Source: Bacillota bacterium (GTDB taxonomy: Bacteria; Bacillota; Clostridia; Christensenellales; Pumilibacteraceae). Taken from it: DNA of 7,486 nt. Positions 1 through 3,870 of this stretch are shown here, piece by piece (positions within the stretch are counted from its first letter, which is position 1; each line of letters starts with the position of its first letter). The notes beneath the pieces were generated by a model. That model saw only the letters and a program-made list of their open reading frames with translations, ran no database searches and was not told the origin of the DNA. Where the stretch lies: assembly GCA_009780875.1 (NCBI GenBank), contig WQZE01000043.1:1-7486 (forward strand), read 5' to 3'. A program made the position numbers and the translations under genes.

Positions 1-822
1 CCTCAATCCAACTTTTACTACCTCAAAACCCGCTACTACGACCCGACCACGGGACGATTCATCAGTGCGGACAACATAGAGACCGCAGTCACCGCCCAAC
101 AATGCCTACCCAATGGGCTCAACCTCTACCTCTACTGCTTTAATGACCCCATCAACGCCAAAGATGAGAATGGCGATATGCCGGATTGGTTGAAGGTCGT
201 GCTGGGGGTTGTGGTGGTTGCTGGACTAGTTGCATTGACCGTAGTGACTTTTGGTACAACGGGCATTGCGGCAGCCATTGCTGGTGGAGCACTGATGGGA
301 GGATTGATTGGCGGTGGTGCTGGTGGTGTGATTGCTGCCACAAATGGGACAGATGTGATTGGTGGTATTTTGGGCGGTGTTGTGATGGGTGCCGCAATGG
401 GTGGACTGTTTGCCTTTGGTGGGGCGGCTGCCTTGGGTGCCGTTGGTGTCGGCCTAGGTGCAGGCTTTGCAATGGCCACGGGTGTTGGGGCGTTGGCGGG
501 GCTTGCCTTTTACTCCATTGAGGCTGGATTCAATGACAATTGGAACACCAAGGATTTTTTTGCGGCAGGTGGCATTGGTGCCTTGCAAGGAGTCATCAGT
601 TTTGGTGGTGGTGCCCTTACAGGATACCTGGGCGGTTTTGACAAAATGCTCTTAGGTGATTTTGGAGAACAAGGTGCCAGTTACCAAGCATTGAGGAGTT
701 TGGAGTTAGTGAGAAGTGGTGAATGGTTTTTGCGTGAATCGTTGGTAAAGGGTGGCATAAGTGCTGTTTCAGCGGGGTTTCGTGCGTTGGTTAGTATCAT
801 AAAAAAATGGTTGAAACAATGA
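1..822 (+). CDS. RHS repeat-associated protein, C-terminal fragment with variable toxin-like C-terminus (5' end outside window)
   Basis: The frame is open from base 1 to TGA at 820-822 (273 residues seen). Residues 1-59 are the end of an RHS core: the R-Y-Y-D-P-T-T-G-R-F motif, then N-L-Y-L-Y-C-F-N-D-P and D-E-N-G. In RHS proteins this core ends the beta-cage shell and the sequence after it is the exchangeable toxin. That tail starts at about M60 (base 178) and is about 214 residues: roughly 110 residues of glycine/alanine-rich hydrophobic sequence resembling glycine zippers, a short polar stretch with N-D-N-W, more Gly-rich sequence, and a basic end (IIKKWLKQ). No nuclease, deaminase, ADP-ribosyltransferase or HINT motif is visible. 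Membrane insertion or pore formation is therefore an inference, not a recognised family. Leucine codons shift from CTC/CTA in the core to mostly TTG/CTG in the tail. The next gene overlaps the stop by ATGA, as expected for an immunity gene. Confidence 0.92.
   Translation, partial: PQSNFYYLKTRYYDPTTGRFISADNIETAVTAQQCLPNGLNLYLYCFNDPINAKDENGDMPDWLKVVLGVVVVAGLVALTVVTFGTTGIAAAIAGGALMGGLIGGGAGGVIAATNGTDVIGGILGGVVMGAAMGGLFAFGGAAALGAVGVGLGAGFAMATGVGALAGLAFYSIEAGFNDNWNTKDFFAAGGIGALQGVISFGGGALTGYLGGFDKMLLGDFGEQGASYQALRSLELVRSGEWFLRESLVKGGISAVSAGFRALVSIIKKWLKQ
176..191 (+). repeat. 16-bp junction repeat, copy 1 (RHS core/CT1 boundary)
   Basis: Identical to 1178-1193 and encodes the M-P-D-W stretch in the same reading phase in both copies. 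A crossover here would replace CT1 with CT2 in frame on the RHS core. Confidence 0.75.
178..822 (+). other. Variable toxin-like C-terminal module CT1 of the RHS protein
   Basis: This is the part after the RHS core boundary. It opens with M-P-D-W-L-K, and the same words open the orphan module at 1180. An ATG occurs at 178, but the reading frame is continuous with the core, so this is a domain and not a separate gene. Independent translation is possible but no Shine-Dalgarno sequence precedes it. Confidence 0.8.
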
Positions 823-1127
823 AAAAAGTGGTAGGCGTAATTTATATTGGACTGATATTCGGACTCTTGTGCGCAGGCAATTTGCTTATTAGAATTGGAT
901 ATACTTCTATGTTAGGCATTATGGGGTTTGCTTGTCTCGGTTTTGGTGCATTGCTATTTCTTTGTGGGGTATTGGTTTCGATATGGTGTGCTAATAAAAA
1001 AGTGAAAGAGAGGGAGATGAAATACCAAGAGTCATTACAAGAAAAAACACGCTATAAGCAAGAGTTGAAAGAAAGATACGGCGTAGATGTGAGTGATGAA
1101 CAAATGAAACAATGGCAAGAATCATAA
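819..1127 (+). CDS. Small two-TM membrane protein, probable immunity protein for CT1
   Basis: A 102-residue protein starting at the ATG that overlaps the RHS stop (ATGA), which suggests translational coupling. No clear ribosome binding site is present. An in-frame ATG at 807 would add four residues but has no better context. There are two hydrophobic segments (about residues 4-25 and 30-57) with a short loop. A charged, helix-prone tail of about 45 residues, probably cytoplasmic, ends in V-D-V-S-D-E-Q-M-K-Q-W-Q-E-S. I do not recognise a named family. Position straight after an RHS toxin tail, small size and membrane location argue for immunity; a membrane-embedded protector would fit a membrane-acting toxin. 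A broken paralogue at 2487-2789 shares the tail almost exactly but has a diverged membrane part. Confidence 0.75.
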   Translation: MKKVVGVIYIGLIFGLLCAGNLLIRIGYTSMLGIMGFACLGFGALLFLCGVLVSIWCANKKVKEREMKYQESLQEKTRYKQELKERYGVDVSDEQMKQWQES

Positions 1128-1151
1128 CTTGTTATACAAAAGAAAAACAAA
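1048..1151 (+). repeat. 104-bp direct repeat, copy 1 (immunity tail plus 3' flank)
   Basis: Aligns without gaps to 2710-2813 with four mismatches by eye (100/104). It covers the last 26 codons of the 819-1127 gene, its stop, and 24 bases of flank. Similarity stops abruptly at 1151, where the lead-in to CT2 begins. Confidence 0.9.
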
Positions 1152-1177
1152 TGATAAAACATGCTCTATACGGCAAA

Positions 1178-1193
1178 ATATGCCGGATTGGTT
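1178..1193 (+). repeat. 16-bp junction repeat, copy 2 (start of orphan CT2)
   Basis: Matches 176-191 exactly. The bases before it are unrelated to the RHS core, so it marks the edge of the displaced module. Confidence 0.75.
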
Positions 1194-1788
1194 CAAAAAT
1201 ACACTCTTCATTGCAGCAGCTGTAGTGGTCGTAGCCGCCCTTGCAGTGGGCACAGTGGTGACAGGCGGAGCCCTAGGCGTTGCCCTTGCTGGTGCCGCCA
1301 TTGGAGCCATAGGCGGTGCTGCCGGTGCAACCATCTCCACGGTCATCTCAAACGACTGGTCCAACTACGGTAGCAACCTTTTTGGCGGTGTTGTCTTTGG
1401 TGGCATCAGTGGTTTTGTGGGTGGCACAGGTATTGGACTCCTAGGTCAAATTGCCATCAATGCAGGGCTCGGTATTGCCAACTATGCTTTCAGTGCCGCC
1501 GTGAGTGGCGACAACATCACCGCTGGCGGATTGGTCTTTAATGGCGTGCTGGGGGGTGCAATGGGTTGGCTTGGTGGTGGTGCCTCAGTAGAGAGGGCGG
1601 TCAATGTATCGTTGTTTAGAACGGCTGGTGCTACCAACTTTTTCAAGGTTATGGTGCTTGAAGCGACAGTGAAAGGAACTTTAAAATCGCTTGGCGTAAC
1701 AGTGGGGGGATGGGCAGCAGATATTGCATACACTCAGTTAAAAAAATATTTAATAAAGAGAGTATCTTGTGGGGCTTTTAGGGAGTAG
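1180..1788 (+). CDS. Orphan RHS toxin-like C-terminal module CT2 (no RHS core)
   Basis: A 202-residue frame ending in TAG. It begins M-P-D-W-F-K, matching the start of CT1 (M-P-D-W-L-K), with 16 identical bases at 176-191 and 1178-1193. The architecture also matches CT1: a hydrophobic valine/alanine segment, Gly-rich zipper-like stretches, a polar S-N-D-W interruption, more Gly-rich sequence, then a mixed C-terminus with a basic Q-L-K-K-Y-L-I-K-R stretch. The frame is open back to 1108 and a TTG at 1129 would add 17 residues, but that TTG lies inside a flank repeated in non-coding position at 2791. I therefore prefer 1180. Neither start has a good ribosome binding site. The most likely reading is a displaced or stored toxin cassette, silent until fused to an RHS core. 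Family unrecognised; function inferred from position and similarity to CT1. Confidence 0.72.
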   Translation: MPDWFKNTLFIAAAVVVVAALAVGTVVTGGALGVALAGAAIGAIGGAAGATISTVISNDWSNYGSNLFGGVVFGGISGFVGGTGIGLLGQIAINAGLGIANYAFSAAVSGDNITAGGLVFNGVLGGAMGWLGGGASVERAVNVSLFRTAGATNFFKVMVLEATVKGTLKSLGVTVGGWAADIAYTQLKKYLIKRVSCGAFRE

Positions 1789-1793
1789 GTGTG
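1780..1793 (+). promoter_or_regulatory. Ribosome binding site and GTG start downstream of CT2
   Basis: AGGGAG at 1780-1785 lies five bases before GTG at 1791-1793. It is the clearest translation signal in the toxin region. It overlaps the end of CT2 (TAG at 1786-1788) and opens the frame that runs through TAG at 1893 into the two-TM ORF ending at 2267. Confidence 0.45.
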
Positions 1794-2267
1794 GATAGTG
1801 CAGAAGTTTCTAGATTAGTAGGTCTATATATAAGTTGTAGAATGATGTGTATAGGCTTTCATATGACAATGTATAGCAGAGATATGGTAGTATAGGAAGA
1901 AAACAACAGCAAGGCTAGTAAGCAAAGTCAACTTGATGAACTTGCAAAAGCCAAACATATTGATTATTTTGAGATGGCCAAGATACAGTTGGGAATGGAC
2001 AGAGAAAAGGTAATGAATATTGGTATCCGTTGGCTTTTTTGGCGATGCAAAAAAGTGAATAAAAAGGAAATCTTATTGATGACATTTGCATTGCAAGTGG
2101 TGGATATTGGTTTTTTTGCAAGTGCGACAATTGCACTTGTTGTGAGTGTGCTGGTTGGAAATTCTGTGTATGTCGGGTATGTATTTTTGGTGGAAAGTAT
2201 TTATTTTCTATTTTTTGGAGGTGTGCTTATGCATTATAGGAAAAAATATAAAGCAAGAAGTATTTAG
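1791..2267 (+). pseudogene. Probable CT2 immunity gene interrupted by in-frame TAG
   Basis: From GTG 1791, which has a good ribosome binding site, the frame runs 34 codons to TAG at 1893-1895. It then stays open in the same frame to TAG at 2265-2267. Read through, it would be about 158 residues: an N-terminal stretch, a charged helix-like segment (D-E-L-A-K-A-K-H-I-D-Y-F-E), then two membrane segments. The sequence between 1896 and 1973 looks like real protein but has no start codon of its own. This is best explained by one nonsense change, for example CAG to TAG. Its place immediately after CT2 fits an immunity gene. The alternative is that only the part from ATG 1974 is now made. Confidence 0.45.
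1974..2267 (+). CDS. Hypothetical small two-TM membrane protein (intact 3' part of the CT2 immunity frame)
   Basis: A 97-residue ORF with a basic, polar N-terminus (to about residue 30), two hydrophobic segments (about residues 32-57 and 65-84) and a basic end (Y-R-K-K-Y-K-A-R). No strong ribosome binding site precedes ATG 1974; in-frame ATGs at 1992 and 2013 are alternatives. Coding-like residues continue upstream of 1974 in the same frame to the TAG at 1893, so this start may be secondary. It lies after orphan toxin CT2 much as the 819-1127 gene follows CT1, and both are two-TM proteins without obvious sequence similarity. Candidate immunity protein or remnant of one; family not recognised. 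It is followed by the hairpin at 2331-2372. Confidence 0.5.
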   Translation: MAKIQLGMDREKVMNIGIRWLFWRCKKVNKKEILLMTFALQVVDIGFFASATIALVVSVLVGNSVYVGYVFLVESIYFLFFGGVLMHYRKKYKARSI

Positions 2268-2330
2268 CAATATCCAAAATAGTGCACACAAGATAAAATT
2301 ATGCAATAGACAAAAGAAAAACCAAGGATA

Positions 2331-2372
2331 GACAAACTAGATACGGCACACAAATGCCGTATCTAGTTTGTC
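2331..2372 (+). terminator. Perfect 18-bp hairpin, possible terminator
   Basis: The arms 2331-2348 (GACAAACTAGATACGGCA) and 2355-2372 are exact reverse complements around a 6-base loop. The stem is very stable but the following sequence lacks a T-run (ACATAAAG), so termination may be weak or the hairpin may act otherwise. It ends the CT2/two-TM ORF unit. Confidence 0.6.
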
Positions 2373-2390
2373 ACATAAAGTGCAAAACGG

Positions 2391-2417
2391 TTGACAAGGG
2401 AGACATTGTAGTACAAT
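2391..2417 (+). promoter_or_regulatory. Weak or decayed promoter before the broken immunity gene
   Basis: TTGACA at 2391-2396 and TACAAT at 2412-2417 with a 15-base spacer. The downstream copy has 18 bases between the same boxes. TATAAA at 2417-2422 would give a 20-base spacer. Either spacing is poor, so activity is doubtful. Confidence 0.4.
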
Positions 2418-2486
2418 ATAAATGTACTCAAAGTGAAGACAAATGCTTGCCAACACGAGATTGGGACTGATAGGTAAAAAGATTTA

Positions 2487-2789
2487 ATGAAGAAAGTAAA
2501 GCGTATGATTTGGAATGGCTTACAAATCGCAATTGTAAGCGTTGCTACTGTTGGTTGCTTTGTAATACTAATTTTTGAGGAGTGGATTGGATTTTTAATT
2601 GCCGTGGCGGGAGAGGGATGTTTGGTGATGATTGGAATGTTTAGTCATTAGAAATCCAAGAAAGAAGCCATAGAAAGAGAAAGACAATACAAGAGTCTTA
2701 CAAAAAAAGCACGCTATAAGCAAGAGTTGAGAGAAAGATGCGGCGTAGATGTGAGTGATGAACAAATCAAGCAATGGCAAGAATCATAA
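2487..2789 (+). pseudogene. Broken paralogue of the CT1 immunity gene (in-frame TAG)
   Basis: ATG 2487 opens M-K-K-V-K-R followed by two hydrophobic segments, and stops at TAG 2649-2651 after 54 codons. The same frame then encodes a charged tail nearly identical to that of the 819-1127 protein, ending V-D-V-S-D-E-Q-I-K-Q-W-Q-E-S and TAA at 2787-2789. Full length would be about 100 residues against 102 for the intact gene. The TAG falls near the W-C at the end of the second membrane segment of the paralogue, so a TGG-to-TAG change is plausible. The membrane part is diverged while the tail DNA is 96% identical, giving a mosaic pattern. No toxin module precedes it. A 54-residue membrane peptide could still be made. 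Confidence 0.75.
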
Positions 2790-2813
2790 CTTGTTATACA
2801 AAAGAAAAACAAA
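2710..2813 (+). repeat. 104-bp direct repeat, copy 2
   Basis: Partner of 1048-1151. Here it is the end of the broken immunity paralogue and leads into the terminator at 2823-2862 instead of a toxin module. Confidence 0.9.
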
Positions 2814-2822
2814 GTATACAGC

Positions 2823-2862
2823 AAACTAGATAGGGCACGCAAGGGTCGTATCTAGTTTTTTT
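2823..2862 (+). terminator. Rho-independent terminator before the regulator gene
   Basis: A 10-bp stem AAACTAGATA/TATCTAGTTT (2823-2832 with 2849-2858) extends inward through a mismatch, and the outer arm runs into seven T residues (2856-2862). It separates toxin-region transcription from the carbohydrate locus. Confidence 0.75.
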
Positions 2863-2874
2863 ATGTCAAAAAGA

Positions 2875-2904
2875 TTGACAAAGCAAGGGGTGTTGTAGTA
2901 CAAT
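2875..2904 (+). promoter_or_regulatory. Promoter of the MurR/RpiR regulator
   Basis: TTGACA (2875-2880), an 18-base spacer, and TACAAT (2899-2904). It is about 50 bases before the ATG at 2958 and directly after the terminator. Confidence 0.65.
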
Positions 2905-2957
2905 AAGAGAGGTGTGATGGGGGAATTTGAAGGAGATTGCCAAGGATTGCGTGTACT

Positions 2958-3728
2958 ATGAAAAAATTCATTGATAAATTTAGTGAGGATATGCCCAATT
3001 TGAGACACTTGGAAAAGAGTGTTTTGTATTTTGTGGACAAAAACTTGCAACGGGCAAGTAAATTGGCATTGGCAGAACTTGCAGAGGTCACCAATGTGTC
3101 AACGACTACGATTGTGAGAATGTGCAAGAACTTGCATCTCAATGGCTATGCTCATTTTAAAATTATTATGCAAGAGTGTCTGGCAGAGGGCGAGTCTCCT
3201 AAAAGTAGTTTTTTGCAGTGTTATCAAGAGGATATTTGGGGCGCAATGCACGGTCAAAGCGAGGAGAGGCTACAAGAGGTTGCAGGCATTGTCTTGGGGG
3301 CTGAGCGAGTGGTGATTATTTCGGTAGGGCTCACCAAGATGATTGGCGAGTATTTGAGCAAATTGTTTATGCAAGTGGGGAGACCTAGCATCTATCTCTA
3401 TGAATCGCATTTGATAGAGTTGGTTGCCAATGATTTGACAGCCAAGGATGTTGTCATCTTTTTGACTTCCTCAGGGGAGACCAAGACGCTCATTCGTGTT
3501 GCAGAAAAACTGATGCATAGCCATATCCGTATGGTGGTGATTTCCAACTCGGCGGACAGCACGCTTGCCAAATTTTGCTCTCATAGAATTGGTGGCAACA
3601 CCAAAAAAAGTTGTTTTTCGGGTTATGATGTCTCCACTCGTACCACCTTGATGATTTATATAGACCTCTTGTTTGAATCCTTTTTGCGGTTGAAAGATGC
3701 ACACGCCAAGGAAAACCCCCTAGAATAA
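2958..3728 (+). CDS. MurR/RpiR-family transcriptional regulator with SIS domain
   Basis: A 256-residue protein, normal for the family. Residues about 1-75 form the N-terminal helix-turn-helix domain (helices around L-A-L-A-E-L-A-E-V-T and V-S-T-T-T-I-V-R-M-C-K-N-L, then G-Y-A-H-F-K). Residues about 115-240 are a SIS sugar-phosphate-binding domain with V-V-I-I-S-V-G and S-S-G-E-T at 171-175. RpiR-type regulators bind DNA as repressors or activators controlled by phosphosugars. Start choice: the frame is open to TTG 2937, but AAGGAG at 2930-2935 is one base from that codon, too close to serve it. ATG 2958 begins M-K-K-F-I-D-K-F, with AAGGA at 2942-2946 as the nearest, rather distant, binding site. 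It has its own promoter and terminator upstream. The likely target is the PTS promoter at 3797-3825 and the effector a phosphorylated mannoside; both are inferences. Confidence 0.9.
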   Translation: MKKFIDKFSEDMPNLRHLEKSVLYFVDKNLQRASKLALAELAEVTNVSTTTIVRMCKNLHLNGYAHFKIIMQECLAEGESPKSSFLQCYQEDIWGAMHGQSEERLQEVAGIVLGAERVVIISVGLTKMIGEYLSKLFMQVGRPSIYLYESHLIELVANDLTAKDVVIFLTSSGETKTLIRVAEKLMHSHIRMVVISNSADSTLAKFCSHRIGGNTKKSCFSGYDVSTRTTLMIYIDLLFESFLRLKDAHAKENPLE

Positions 3729-3747
3729 GCGAAAGGTACATATATCG

Positions 3748-3802
3748 TTGCAAGTATATTTGTTGGTATCTATGTATTTTTGTACACGGTTTGTACTTGC
3801 AA
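3748..3802 (+). promoter_or_regulatory. Inverted repeat at the PTS promoter, candidate regulator operator
   Basis: TTGCAAGTA at 3748-3756 is repeated in reverse as TACTTGCAA at 3794-3802, about 46 bases centre to centre. The downstream arm covers the -35 box. This would suit a dimeric or looping regulator such as the adjacent RpiR protein. The element is short and untested. Confidence 0.4.
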
Positions 3803-3825
3803 GGGAGATTACTTTGTTGTATAAT
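3797..3825 (+). promoter_or_regulatory. Promoter of the PTS/mannosidase operon
   Basis: TTGCAA (3797-3802), a 17-base spacer and a perfect TATAAT (3820-3825). The ATG of the PTS gene follows about 45 bases later, with AAGGAG at 3855-3860. Confidence 0.7.
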
Positions 3826-3870
3826 AATATTGGAAATACAAATGCTAGTTATTTAAGGAGAAAACACGAA

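Larger units (their letters stand above)
2310..2417 (+). repeat. Duplicated flank, terminator and promoter block, copy 1
   Basis: The order is an A-rich 13-mer (2310-2322), a hairpin built on AAACTAGATA, then TTGACA and TTGTAGTACAAT. It matches 2798-2904 element by element with small indels. It separates the CT2 region from the broken immunity paralogue. Confidence 0.7.
2268..2486 (+). other. Intergenic region between the two-TM ORF and the broken immunity gene
   Basis: It holds the perfect hairpin (2331-2372) and the weak promoter (2391-2417). The rest (2268-2309 and 2423-2486) shows no ORF with coding character, no tRNA or RNA structure, and only a weak AGG before ATG 2487. Confidence 0.5.
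2798..2904 (+). repeat. Duplicated flank, terminator and promoter block, copy 2
   Basis: Partner of 2310-2417. This copy sits just before the regulator gene and has the better U-run and the better promoter spacing. Confidence 0.7.

Noticed and set aside
132..479. Minus-strand ORFs rich in Pro/Ala (also 1122-1364, 1482-1733, 5256-5756)
   Set aside because: They mirror Gly/Ala/Val-rich + strand genes; the proline/alanine bias is a reverse-strand artefact and no ribosome binding sites support them.
1129..1179. TTG start for orphan CT2 at 1129
   Set aside because: The TTG is part of a flank repeated in non-coding position at 2791, so it is not a dedicated start, although it cannot be excluded.
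2937..2957. TTG start for the RpiR regulator at 2937
   Set aside because: AAGGAG is only one base away, too close to serve it; the usual family N-terminus fits ATG 2958.
3043..3136. Palindromic GCAAG/CTTGC pairs inside the regulator gene (3043-3059, 3123-3136)
   Set aside because: They resemble the operator candidate, but Leu-Gln/Cys-Lys codons produce these words often; treated as codon coincidence.
3785..3799. Possible catabolite-repression (cre) site near the PTS promoter
   Set aside because: The best match to the cre consensus has at least three mismatches, including its 3' end.
3748..3870. N-terminal extension of the PTS protein from an upstream TTG
   Set aside because: The stretch contains the promoter, and AAGGAG sits ten bases before ATG 3871, where the IIA domain begins.
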